Shown: positions 50,746-61,357, numbered from the stretch's first letter. The stretch: DNA of 64,000 bases from Clavelina lepadiformis (GCF_947623445.1 NC_135241.1:23314501-23378500), one strand, 5' to 3'. Notes: generated by a model not told the origin, from the sequence alone. Made by a program: numbers and translations.

Positions 50746-53700
50746 TTAAGGCGACAGACTAGCAATCTGTTTGGTTCTGCCCTCGAAGTTTCGAATTCTG
50801 TTCACAACGCTGGAAAAAAATGACGTTTTCATAAGTGTTTCGGGAAAAGTACGATTTTATCTATTTGCATTGAACATTAAGCCCCGTTTTTCGTGGCCGA
50901 GTGGTTAAGGCGACAGACTTGAAATCTGTTGGGATCTGCACGCGTAGGTTCGAATCCTGTCGACAACGCTGAAATAAAATTACAATTTATGAGTGATTCG
51001 TGAAAAGTGTCAATTTCAATATTTGCATTGAACATTAAGCACAGTTGTCGTGGCCGAGTGGTTAAGGCGACAGATTAGAAATCTGTTGGGCTCTGCCCGC
51101 GTAGGTTCGAATCCTGCCGACAACGCTGAAATAAATTACAATTTATGAGTGATTCGGGAAAAGTGCGAATTTATCTATTTTCATTTAACATTAAGTACAG
51201 TTGTCGTGGCCGAGTGGTTAAGGCGACAGACTTGAAATCTGTTGGGCTCTGCCCGCGTAGGTTCGAATCCTGCCGACAACGCTCAAATAAAATTACGTTT
51301 TCATGAGTGATTCGAGAATAGTGCGATTATATCTATTTGCATTGAACATTAAGTACTGTTGTCGTGGCCGACAGGTTAAGGCGACAGACTAGAAATCTGT
51401 TGGGCTCTGCCCGCGTAGCTTCGAATCCTGCCGACAACGCTCAAATAAATTACAATTTATGAGTGATTCGTGAACAGTGCGATTTTATCTATTTGCATTG
51501 AACATTAAGCACAGTTGTCGTGGCCGAGTGGTTAAGGCGACAGATTAGAAATTTGTTGGGCTCCACCCGCGTAGGTTCGAATCCTGCCGACAACGCTCAA
51601 ATAAAATTACAATTTATGAGTGATTCGGAAAAAGTGCGAATTTATCTATTTGCATTTAACATTAAGTACAGTTGTCGTGGCCGAGTGGTTAAGGCGACAG
51701 ATTAGAAATATGTTGGGCTCTGCCCGCGTAGGTTCGAATCCTGTCGACAACGCTCAAATAAATTACAATTTATGAGTGATTCGTGAATAGTGCGATTTTA
51801 TCTATTTGCATTGAACATTAAGTACAGTTGTCGTGGCCGAGTGGTTAAGGCGACAGACTAGAAATCTGTTGGGCTCTGCCCGCGTAGGTTCGAATCCTGC
51901 CGACAACGCTCAAATAAAATTACAATTTATGAGTGATTCGGGAAAAGTGCGAATTTATCTATTTTCATTTAACATTAAGTACAGTTGTCGTGGCCGAGTG
52001 GTTAAGGCGACAGACTCGAAATCTGTTGGGCTCTGCCCGCGTAGGTTCGAATCCTGCCGACAACGCTGAAATAAAATTACAATTCATGAGTGATTCGAGA
52101 AAAGAGCGATTTTATCTATTTGCATTGAACATTAAGCACAGTTGTCGTGGCCGAGTGGTTAAAGCGACAGACTAGAAATCTGTTATGCTCTGCCCGCGTA
52201 GGTTCGAATCCTGCCGACAACGCTCAAATAAAATTACAATTTATGAGTGATTCGAGAAAAGAACGATTTTATCTATTTGCATTGAACATTAAGTACAGTT
52301 GTCGTGGCCGAGTAGTTAAGGTGACAAACTAGAAATCTGTTAGGCTCTGCCCGCGTAGGTTCGAATCCTGCCGACAACGCTGAAATAAATTACAATTTAT
52401 GAGTGATTCGTGAATAGTGCGATTTTATCTATTTGCATTGAACATTAAGTACAGTTGTCGTGGCCGAGTGGTTAAGGCGACAGACTAGAAATTTGTTGGT
52501 CTCTGCCCGCGTAGGTTCGAATCCTGCCGACAACGCTCAAATAAAATTACAATTTATGAGTGATTCGGGAAAAGTGCGATTTTCAGTATTTGCATTGAAC
52601 ATTAAGCAAAGTTGTCGTGGCCGAGTGGTTAAGGCGACAGACTTGAAATCTGTTGGGCTCTGCCCGCGTAGCTTCGAATCCTGTCGACAACGCTGAAATA
52701 AAATTACGTTTTCATGAGTGATTCGAAAAAAGAGCGATTTTATCTATTTGCATTGAACATTAAGTACAGTTGTCGTGGCCTAGTGGTTAAGGCGATAGAC
52801 TAGAAATTTGTTGGAATCTGCCCGCGTAGGTTCGAATCCTGCCGTAAACGCTGAAATAAATTACAATTTATGAGTGATTCGTGAAAAGTGCAACTTTAAC
52901 TATTTGCATTGAACATTAAGTACAGTTGTCGTGGCCGAGTGGTTAAGGCGACAGACTAGAAATCTGTTGGGCTCCGCCCGCGTAGGTTCGAATCCTGCCG
53001 ACAACGCTGAAATAAATTACAATTTATGAGTGATTCGTGAATAGTGCAACTTTAACTATTTGCATTGAACATTAAGTACAGTTTTTCGTGGCCGAGTGGT
53101 TAAGGCGACAGACTTGAAATCTGTTGGGCTCTGCCCGCGTAGGTTCGAATCCTGCCGACAACGCTGAAATAAATTACAATTTATGAGTGATTCGTGAATA
53201 GTGCGATTTTATCTATTTGCATTGAACATTAAGTACAGTTGTCGTGGCCGAGTGGTTAAGGCGACAGACTAGAAATCTGTTGGGCTCTGCCCGCGTAGGT
53301 TCGAATCCTGTCGACAACGCTGAAATAAATTACAATTTATGAGTGATTCGGGAAAAGTGCGAATTTATCTATTTGCATTTAACATTAAGTACAGTTGTCG
53401 TGGCCGAGTGGTTAAGGCGACAGACTAGAAATCTGTTGGGCTCCGCCCGCGTAGGTTCGAATCCTGCCGACAACGCTGAAATAAATTACAATTTATGAGT
53501 GATTCGTGAATAGTGCAACTTTAACTATTTGCATTGAACATTAAGTACAGTTTTTCGTGGCCGAGTGGTTAAGGCGACCGACTTGAAATCTGTTGGGCTC
53601 TGCCCGCGTAGGTTCGAATCCTGCCGACAACGCTGAAATAAATTACAATTTATGAGTGATTCGTGAATAGTGCGATTTTATCTATTTGCATTGAACATTA

Positions 53701-54668
53701 AGTACAGTTGTCGTGGCCGAGTGGTTAAGGCGACAGACTAGAAATCTGTTGGGCTCTTCTCGCGTAGGTTCGAATCCTGCCGACAACGCCCAAATAAAAT
53801 TACAATTTATGAGTGATTCGGGAAAAGTGCGATTTTCACTATTTGCATTGAACATTAAGTACAGTTGTCGTGGCCGAGTGGTTAAGGCGACAGACTAGAA
53901 ATCTGTTGGGCTCTGCCCGCGTAGCTTCGAATCCTGCCGACAACGCTCAAATAAATTACAATTTATGAGTGATTCGTGAACAGTGCGATTTTATCTATTT
54001 GCATTGAACATTAAGCACAGTTGTCGTGGCCGAGTGGTTAAGGCGACAGATTAGAAATCTGTTGGGCTCCACCCGCGTAGGTTCGAATCCTGCCGACAAC
54101 GCTCAAATAAAATTACAATTTATGAGTGATTCGGGAAAAGTGCGAATTTATCTATTTGCATTTAACATTAAGTACAGTTGTCGTGGCCGAGTGGTTAAGG
54201 CGACAGATTAGAAATATGTTGGGCTCTGCCCGCGTAGGTTCGAATCCTGTCGACAACGCTCAAGTAAATTACAATTTATGAGTGATTCGTGAATAGTGCG
54301 ATTTTATCTATTTGCATTGAACATTAAGTACAGTTGTCGTGGCCGAGTGGTTAAGGCGACAGACTAGAAATCTGTTGGGCTCTGCCCGCGTAGGTTCGAA
54401 TCCTGCCGACAACGCTCAAATAAAATTACAATTTATGAGTGATTCGGGAAAAGTGCGATTTTATCTATTTGCATTGAACATTAAGCAAAGTTGTCGTGGC
54501 CGAGTGGTTAAGGCGACAGACTCGAAATCTGTTGGGCTCTGCCCGCGTAGGTTCGAATCCTGCCGACAACGCTCAAATAAAATTACAATTTATGAGTAAT
54601 TCGGGAAAAGTGCGATTTTCACTGTTTGCATTGATCATTAAGCACAATTGTCGTGGTCGAGTGGTTAA
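50746..54668 (+). repeat. tRNA-Ser block I (24 copies)
   Basis: 3' half, 24 full copies (first 50887, last 54490) and a 5' half at 54647-54668. By hand 17 AGA, 5 TGA, 2 CGA. It is a mosaic: the first seven copies match block G, copies 9-13 match the middle of blocks B/C/F, and copies 14-19 match the 21-22-kb part of block E, including the TTTTTCG and CTTCTCGCG variants. Confidence 0.92.
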
Positions 54669-55074
54669 GTGGTCACTTCCCAATAGAATGAAACTTTTGT
54701 ACCGGCAAAACGGCGATTGTGACGTTTTCGCACTCAAAGCGTCATATTAAAAAAATTAAGAAATTTTCCCGTTCAATGTGCATGTGACGCCGATGTGGAC
54801 TATTTTGTTAATATTTTGGCGATAGCCGGTTCCAGGTCTAGGCTTAGTTGTAAGTTTTGTGTGGGTTTGAATTTTTGGTATTTTGGAATATTTGTCTTAA
54901 AATTTTAAGATAAAAACTTGTTGTAAAGTTTAGGCAGTTGTCATAGAAAATTGGTTACATGGATTCTGTCTAAATTAAGACTGTAGGCAGTCAAAACCTA
55001 GGTCTCGCTGCAAGCCAAAATTCAGGATAAGTTTATGATGTAGTTTTGCGATGGTAGCTTCTTGATTTAATGTA

Positions 55075-56371
55075 GGGGAAGGTGGGGTAAAGCCGACCAA
55101 CTTGGTAAAGTGGCACACCCCTCTTATTTTCTTAATAAAGTTTTTTAAGCGCGCGAATACCACTAAGTTTAGTGAAGCATGACATAACGTGGTTGCACAC
55201 GCCATTATTCGAGGTTACGTGGAAAAACAGGCAAGAAAAGGCACGGAATTCGTTTTTTGTACTCTCTGATCTATTGAAAGGTATGTCTTGTAACTTAGAT
55301 TTTATTTTACAAACATAAGGTAGACGTTTGGTTGAATGGTAGAAAGAAGTTTTACTGAATCACGTACGCATTACATAGGGGTGGGGGTAAAGTGGACCTA
55401 TGATCCTGATCCTGATCCTGATCCTGATCCATATTGATCCTGTTCCAACCAACACCGAATCTTACTCCGTTAATGTTAGTTCAACTAGCATTGACTTGTG
55501 TGATGGCAGAAATATTGGCTTAGATGCGGCTGGTCTTCCCGAGATGCCTGAATCGTTACCTGCACAGCCAATAGATGTAGCCCAACCGGCCTCTCCTGAA
55601 GATGCAAATTTCAGTTTCACAATTATAAGTCCTGTTGAACTGCTTCCTATGCCGAAAGCAGCTCACACTCGCCAAAAGAGGAAGTCTAAGACAGGTGCAA
55701 CTGCTATTTTAACCAGTTCACCATACAAGAAGCAGTTGGCTGCAACGAATCGTAGTCAATCCGCGGTATCTGGCAACAGCAGTAAAATAAGTTCATCGAA
55801 AAAGCGTTCTATGAAGAAAGCTAAGGTTTCCAGGTCATCAATGCAGCAGAAGGACACAGTCGATGAAAGTGATAACAACGTAGATGCAGAATGCTTTTAC
55901 TGCAACGAAATGTATTGCAAATCATCCTAGAATGATGGGTGGATCCAGTGCTCCAAATGCATGCGATGGGCGCATGAAGCCTGCTCTGGGTGTAATGAAG
56001 AGGATGACAACATTATTTGTGAATTAAGTTTTTAAAAATTGATGGTGAACTGCGATTACTTTCATAACTACTTCGCTTATGATGACAATTTGTAAATAAA
56101 TTGATTGTGATGTGGAACAAATTGCCTTGTTTACTCAAAACTTACGGTGGTCCACTTTAGCCCACATGTGTGGGGTAAAGTGGACTATTGGGGGTTCTTT
56201 TAAATCAAAAAAAAGTTATGTAAGAAAGCAAGCAATCAATAAAAGGGCACTTCAAAAATTAGCGAAATACCTTTGATTTAACTCTCAAAACAAAAAAGTC
56301 AAATGTTTTGGTGAAATCAGTGAATTGTAACGATTTAAGACTTAGGTGGTCCGCTTTACCCCACCCTCCCC
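55075..56371 (+). mobile_element. pogo-like non-autonomous transposon, copy 9
   Basis: 1297 bp, TA flanks. Confidence 0.85.
55400..55930 (+). pseudogene. pogo-like transposase tail remnant, copy 9
   Basis: 176 codons, majority protein sequence, same TAG. Confidence 0.78.
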
Positions 56372-56417
56372 TACTTTCCATTGAAAAACCTATCCTTTTG
56401 AATTGGAACATGACCCC

Positions 56418-58459
56418 TTAAGGCGACAGACTAGCAATCTGTTTGGCTCTGCCCTCGAAGTTTCGAATTCTGTTCACAACGCTGGAAAAAAATGACGTTT
56501 TCATAAGTGTTTCGGGAAAAGTGCGATTTTATCTATTTGCATTGAACATTAAGCCCCGTTTTTCGTGGCCGAGTGGTTAAGGCGACAGACTTGAAATCTG
56601 TTGGGATCTGCACGCGTAGGTTCGAATCCTGTCGACAACGCTGAAATAAAATTACAATTTATGAGTGATTCGTGAAAAGTGTCAATTTCAATATTTGCAT
56701 TGAACATTAAGCACAGTTGTCGTGGCCGAGTGGTTAAGGCGACAGATTAGAAATCTGTTGGGCTCTGCCCGCGTAGGTTCGAATCCTGCCGACAACGCTG
56801 AAATAAATTACAATTTATGAGTGATTCGGGAAAAGTGCGAATTTATCTATTTTCATTTAACATTAAGTACAGTTGTCGTGGCCGAGTGGTTAAGGCGACA
56901 GACTAGAAATCTGTTGGGCTCTGCCCGCGTAGGTTCGAATGCTGCCGACAACGCTCAAATAAATTACAATTTATGAGTGATTCGTGAAAAGTGCAACTTT
57001 AACTATTTGCATTGAACATTAATTACAGTTGTCGTGGCCGAGTGGTTAAGGCGACAGACTAGAAATCTGTTGGGCTCTGCCCGCGTAGGTTCGAATCCTG
57101 CCGACAACGCTGAAATAAATTACAATTTATGAGTGATTCGTGAAAAGTGCAACTTTAACTATTTGCATTGAACATTAAGTACAGTTGTCGTGGCCGAGTG
57201 GTTAAGGCGACAGACTAGAAATCTGTTGGGCTCTGCCGGCGTAGGTTCGAATCCTGCCGACAACGCTGAAATAAATTACAATTTTTGAGTGATTCGTGAA
57301 TAGTGCGATTTTATCTATTTGCATTGAACATTAAGTACAGTTGTCGTGGCCGAGTGGTTAAGGCGACCGATTAGAAATCTGTTGGGCTCTGCCCGCGTAG
57401 GTTCGAATCCTGCCGACAACGCTCAAATAAAATTACAATTTATGAGTGATTCGGGAAAAGTGCGAATTTATCTATTTGCATTTAACATTAAGTACAGTTG
57501 TCGTGGCCGAGTGGTTAAGGCGACAGACTCGAAATCTGTTGGGCTCTGCCCGCGTAGGTTCGAATCCTGCCGACAACGCTGAAATAAATTACAATTCATG
57601 AGTGATTCGAGAAAAGAGCGATTTTATCTATTTGCATTGAACATTAAGCACAGTTGTCGTGGCCGAGTGGTTAAGGTGACAAACTAGAAATCTGTTAGGC
57701 TCTGCCCGCGTAGGTTCGAATCCTGCCGACAACGCTCAAATAAAATAAAAATTTATGAGTGATTCGGGAAAAGTGCGATTTTCATTATTTGCATTGAACA
57801 TTAAGCCCCGTTTTTCGTGGCCGAGTGGTTAAGGCGACAGACTTGAAATCTGTTGAGCTCTGCCCGCGTAGGTTCGAATCCTGTCGACAACGCTGAAATA
57901 AAATTACGTTTTCATGAGTGATTCGAGAAAAGAGCGATTTTATCTATTTGCTTTGAACATTAAGTACAGTTGTCGTGGCCGAGTGGTTAAGGCGATAGAC
58001 TAGAAATTTGTTGGGCTCTGCCCGCGTAGGTTCGAATGCTGCCGACAACGCTGAAATAAATTACAATTTATGAGTGATTCGTGAAAAGTGCAACTTTAAC
58101 TATTTGCATTGAACATTAAGTACAGTTGTCGTGGCCGAGTGGTTAAGGCGACAGACTAGAAATTTGTTGGGCTCTGCCCGCGTAGGTTCGAATCCTGCCG
58201 ACAACGCTGAAATAAATTACAATTTATGAGTGATTCGGGAAAAGTGCGATTTTATCTATTTGCATTGAACATTAAGCAAAGTTGTCGTGGCCGAGTGGTT
58301 AAGGCGACAGACTCGAAATCTGTTGGGCTCTGCCCGCGTAGGTTCGAATCCTGCCGACAACGCTCAAATAAAATTACAATTTATGAGTAATTCGGGAAAA
58401 GTGCGATTTTCACTGTTTGCATTGATCATTAAGCACAATTGTCGTGGTCGAGTGGTTAA
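56418..58459 (+). repeat. tRNA-Ser block J (12 copies)
   Basis: 3' half, 12 full copies (first 56559, last 58281) and a 5' half at 58438-58459. Order: TGA, AGA x5, CGA, AGA, TGA, AGA x2, CGA. Several copies carry private changes (variable arm GCCGGCG near 57180, D-arm end GGTGACAAA near 57652), in line with nearness to the right edge. Confidence 0.92.
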
Positions 58460-58865
58460 GTGGTCACTTCCCAATAGAATGAAACTTTTGTACCGTCAAA
58501 ACGGCGATTGTGACGATTTCGCACTCAAAGCGTCATATTAAAAAAATTAAGAAATTTTCCGATTCAATGTGCATGTGACGCCGATGTGGACTATTTTGTT
58601 TATATTTTGGCGATAGCCGGTTCCAGGTCTAGGCTTAGTTGTAAGTTTTGTGTGTGTTTGAATTTTTGGTATTTTGGAATATTTGTCTTAAAATTTTAAG
58701 ATAAAAACTTGTTGTAAAGTTTAGGCAGTTGTCATAGAAAATTGGTTACATGGATTCTGTCTAAATTAAGACTGTAGGCAGTCATAACTTAGGTCTCGTT
58801 GCAAGCCAAAATTCAGGATAAGTTTATGACGTAGTTTTGCGATGGTAGCTTCTTGATTTAATGTA

Positions 58866-60155
58866 GGGGAAGGTGGGGTAAAGCGGACCAACGGGGTAAA
58901 GTGGCACACCCCTCTTATTTTCTTAATAAAGTTTTTTAACCGCGCGGATACCACTAAGTTTAGTGAAGCATGACATAACGTGGTTGCACACGCCATTATT
59001 CGAGGTTACGTGGATAAGCAGGCAAGAAAAGGCACGGAATTCGTTTTTTGTACTCTCTGATCTATTGAAAGGTATGTCTTGTAACTTAGATTTTATTTTA
59101 CAAACATAAGGTAGAAGTTTGGTTGAATGGTAGAAAGGAGTTTTACTGTATCACGTACGCATTACATAGGGGTGGGGGTAAAGTGGACCTAAGATCCTGA
59201 TCTTGATCCTGATCCATATTGATCCTGTTCCAACCAACACCGAATCTTACTCCGTTAATGTTAGTTCAACTAGCATTGACTTGTGTGATGGCAGAAATAT
59301 TGGTTTAGATGCGGCTGGTCTTCCCGAGATGCCTGAATCGTTACCTGCACAGCCAATAGATGTAGCCCAACCGTCCTCTCCTGAAGATGCAAATTTCAGT
59401 TTCACAATTATAAGTCCTGTTGAACTGCTTCCTATGCCGAAAGCAGCTCACACTCGCCAAAAGAGGAAGTCTAAGACAGGTGCAACTGCTATTTTAACCA
59501 GTTCACCATACAAGAAGCAGTTGGCTGCAACGAATCGTAGCCAATCCGCGGTATCTGGCAACAGCAGTAAAATAAGTTCATCGAAAAAGCGTTCTATGAA
59601 GAAAGCTAAGGTTTCCAGGTCATCAATGCAGCAGAAGGACACAGTCGATGAAAGTGATAACAACGTAGATTCAGAATGCTTTTACTGCAACGAAATGTAT
59701 TCCAAATCATCCTAGAATGATGGGTGGATCCAGTGCTCCAAATGAATGCGATGGGCGCATGAAGCCTGCTCTGGGTGTAATGAAGAGTATGACAACTTTA
59801 TTTATGAATTAATTTTTTAAAAATTGATGATGAACTGCGATTACTTTCATAACTACTTCGCTTATGATGACAATTTGTAAATAAATTGATTGTGATGTGG
59901 AACAAATTGCCTTGTTTACTCAAAACTTACGGTGGTCCACTTTACCCCACATGTGTGGGGTAAAGTGGACTATTGGAAGTGCTTTTAAATCAAAAAAAAG
60001 TTATGTAAGAAAGCAAGCAATCAATAAAAGGGCACTTCAAAAATTAGCGAAATACCTTTGAGTTAACTCTCAAAAAAACAAGTCAAATGTTTTGGTGAAA
60101 TCAGTGAATTGTAACGATTTAAGACTTAGGTGGTCCACTTTACCTAACCCTCCCC
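58866..60155 (+). mobile_element. pogo-like non-autonomous transposon, copy 10
   Basis: 1290 bp, TA flanks at 58864-58865 and 60156-60157. The GATCCT tract is shorter and interrupted. Its left end reads GTAAAGCGGACCA, which pairs better with the right end than in other copies. The inner inverted pair at 59935-59970 is perfect here: two 17-nt arms around a 2-nt centre. Confidence 0.85.
59203..59715 (+). pseudogene. pogo-like transposase tail remnant, copy 10
   Basis: 170 codons from a later ATG, because the first ATG is AAG here. Differences include AQPSSPE for AQPASPE, VDSEC for VDAEC and MYSKSS for MYCKSS, so one finger cysteine is lost. Same TAG as in the other nine. Confidence 0.78.
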
Positions 60156-60342
60156 TACATTCCATTGAAAAGCCTATCCCTTTGAATTGGGACATGATCT
60201 CTTAAGGCGACAGACTAGCAATCTGTTTGGCTCTGCCCTCGTAGGTTCGAATTCTGTTCACAACGCTGGAATAAAATAACGTTTTCATAAGTGTTTCGGG
60301 AAAAGTGCGATTTTATCTATTTGCATTGAACATTAAGCCCCG

Positions 60343-60424
60343 TTTTTCGTGGCCGAGTGGTTAAGGCGACAGACTTGAAATCTGTTGGGATCTGCCCTCG
60401 TAGGTTCGAATCCTGTCGACAACG
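60343..60424 (+). pseudogene. tRNA-Ser(TGA)-like, TTTTTCG acceptor strand
   Basis: Equivalent of the first copy after each insertion, with variable arm GGATCTGCCCTC. Acceptor pairs 1 and 4 are broken. Confidence 0.75.
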
Positions 60425-60498
60425 CTGAAATAAATTACAATTTATGAGTTATTCGTGAATAGTGCCACTTTCACTATTTGCATTGAACATTAAGTACA

Positions 60499-60580
60499 GT
60501 TGTCGTGGCCGAGTGGTTAAGGCGACAGACTTGAAATCTGTTGGGCTCTGCCCGCGTAGGTTCGAATCCTGCCGACAACG
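60499..60580 (+). tRNA. tRNA-Ser(TGA), consensus copy
   Basis: All arms match the array consensus, loop CTTGAAA. Followed by an early T4 in ACGTTTTC and later an eight-T run near 60626, the best terminator in the array. Confidence 0.94.
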
Positions 60581-60656
60581 CTGAAATGAAATTACGTTTT
60601 CATAAGTGATTCGGGAAAAGTTCTATTTTTTTTCTTTGCATTGAACATTAAGCAAA

Positions 60657-60738
60657 GTTGTCGTGGCCGAGTGGTTAAGGCGACAGACTTGAAATCTGTT
60701 GGGCTCTGCCCGCGTAGGTTCGAATCCTGCCGATAACG
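60657..60738 (+). tRNA. tRNA-Ser(TGA), acceptor variant
   Basis: 3' acceptor strand CGATAAC in place of CGACAAC turns one G-C pair into G-T, which is tolerable. Other arms are consensus. Confidence 0.9.
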
Positions 60739-60814
60739 CTGAAATAAAATTACGCTTTCATGAGTGATTCGAGAAAAGAGCGATTTTATCTATTTGCATT
60801 GAACATTAAGCACA

Positions 60815-60896
60815 GTTGTCTTGGTCGAGTGGTTAAAGCGACAGACTAGAAATCTGTTGGGCTCTGCCCGCGTAGGTTCGAATCCTGCCGACAACG
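60815..60896 (+). tRNA. tRNA-Ser(AGA), acceptor and box A variant
   Basis: 5' strand GTTGTCT ends in T instead of G, and the D arm reads GGTCGAG. One acceptor pair is lost. Other arms are consensus. Confidence 0.87.
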
Positions 60897-60972
60897 CTGA
60901 AATGAAATCACGTTTTCATATGTGATTCGGGAAAAGTGCGATTTTATTTCTTTGCATTGAACATTAAGCAAA

Positions 60973-61054
60973 GTTGTCGTGGCCGAGTGGTTAAGGCGAC
61001 AGACTAGAAATCTGTTGGGCTCTGCCCGCGTAGGTTCGAATCCTGCCGATAACG
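60973..61054 (+). tRNA. tRNA-Ser(AGA), acceptor variant
   Basis: As at 60657 for the acceptor (CGATAAC, one G-T pair), with loop CTAGAAA. Confidence 0.9.
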
Positions 61055-61129
61055 CTCAAATAAAATTACGTTTTATGATTCATTCGGGAAAAGTGCGAGT
61101 TTCACTATTTGCATTGAACATTAAGCACA

Positions 61130-61211
61130 GTTGTCGTGGCCGAGCGGTTAAGGCGACAGACTTGAAATCTGTTGAGCTCTGCCCGCGTAGGTTCGAATCC
61201 TGCCGACAACG
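61130..61211 (+). tRNA. tRNA-Ser(TGA), last well-formed copy
   Basis: D-loop reads GAGCGGTTAAGG, the only such change here, and the variable arm TGAGCTC. Acceptor, anticodon and T arms pair fully. Because it lies at the edge it may be closest to the ancestral single-copy gene. Confidence 0.92.
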
Positions 61212-61287
61212 CTGACAGAAAGTTACGTTTCCATGAGTGATTTGGGAGAATTGCGAGTTTCTTTATTTCTATTGAACATTAAGCACA

Positions 61288-61357
61288 GTTGTTGTTGCCG
61301 CGTTGTTAAGGCGAAAGACTGGATATCTGTTGGGCTTTGACAAATTCGGGTTTCAGT
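61288..61357 (+). pseudogene. Decayed tRNA-Ser at the array's right edge
   Basis: The 5' half is recognisable (GTTGTTGTTGCCGCGTTG...AAGGCG), the anticodon region is ACTGGATATCTG, and the variable and T arms no longer fold. It marks the limit of the array. Confidence 0.75.

Larger units (their letters stand above)
54669..56417 (+). mobile_element. TTAA-flanked element, copy 9
   Basis: 1749 bp. Has the interior bases of copies 2-8 but not the subgroup 5-8 changes; shares gaaaattggt with copy 10. Confidence 0.75.
58460..60201 (+). mobile_element. TTAA-flanked element, copy 10
   Basis: 1742 bp, the most divergent copy. The right end reads gacatgatctc in place of gacatgacccc. Shares gacgatttcg, aaccgcgcgg, gtagaagttt and gaaaagcc with copy 1, probably the ancestral state. 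Confidence 0.75.
2078..61357 (+). repeat. Giant tandem tRNA-Ser array, 156/157-bp unit
   Basis: Head-to-tail array of one 82-nt tRNA-Ser gene plus a 74/75-nt spacer. About 256 full-length copies by hand count (about 181 AGA, 43 TGA, 30 CGA, 2 AGT), ten more split by insertions, and one decayed copy at the right edge. Consensus tRNA: 7-bp acceptor stem GTTGTCG/CGACAAC, discriminator G, D arm GCC/GGC, anticodon stem ACAGA/TCTGT, long variable arm with GGGC/GCCC stem, T loop TTCGAAT. The long variable arm and G73 are serine identity features. Box A reads TGGCCGAGTGG and box B GGTTCGAATCC, both close to Pol III consensus. Unit length depends on one A in the spacer (aaataaatta or aaataaaatta); units with gttttc are one base longer again. 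Number of expressed copies is unknown. Confidence 0.95.
60202..61357 (+). repeat. tRNA-Ser block K, right edge of the array
   Basis: 3' half (60202-60265), six full copies (60343, 60499, 60657, 60815, 60973, 61130; anticodons TGA, TGA, TGA, AGA, AGA, TGA) and a decayed seventh at 61288. Spacers diverge more than inside the array (for example aaatgaaattacg, gacagaaagttacg), the usual pattern where unequal crossing-over no longer homogenises the edge. Confidence 0.92.

Noticed and set aside
59448-59663. 71-codon minus-strand frame in pogo copy 10
   Set aside because: It is antisense to the transposase tail remnant and has no independent support.
2027-61215. Dozens of 60-130-codon + frames reading MAEWLRRQTRNLL... 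or ...KSVGLCPRRFESCRQR
   Set aside because: They are translations through tRNA-Ser genes and spacers, in two frames, with no independent coding signal. The same kind of false protein appears wherever such tRNAs are translated.
2078-61357. CRISPR-like regular repeats
   Set aside because: The 156-bp period is explained by tRNA genes with a homogenised spacer; spacers are not unique and the genome is eukaryotic.
2078-61357. Array of tRNA-derived SINEs
   Set aside because: Copies are strictly head to tail, with a full acceptor stem at both ends, no tail, and no target duplication per unit. This fits a tandem gene array, not dispersed retroposition.
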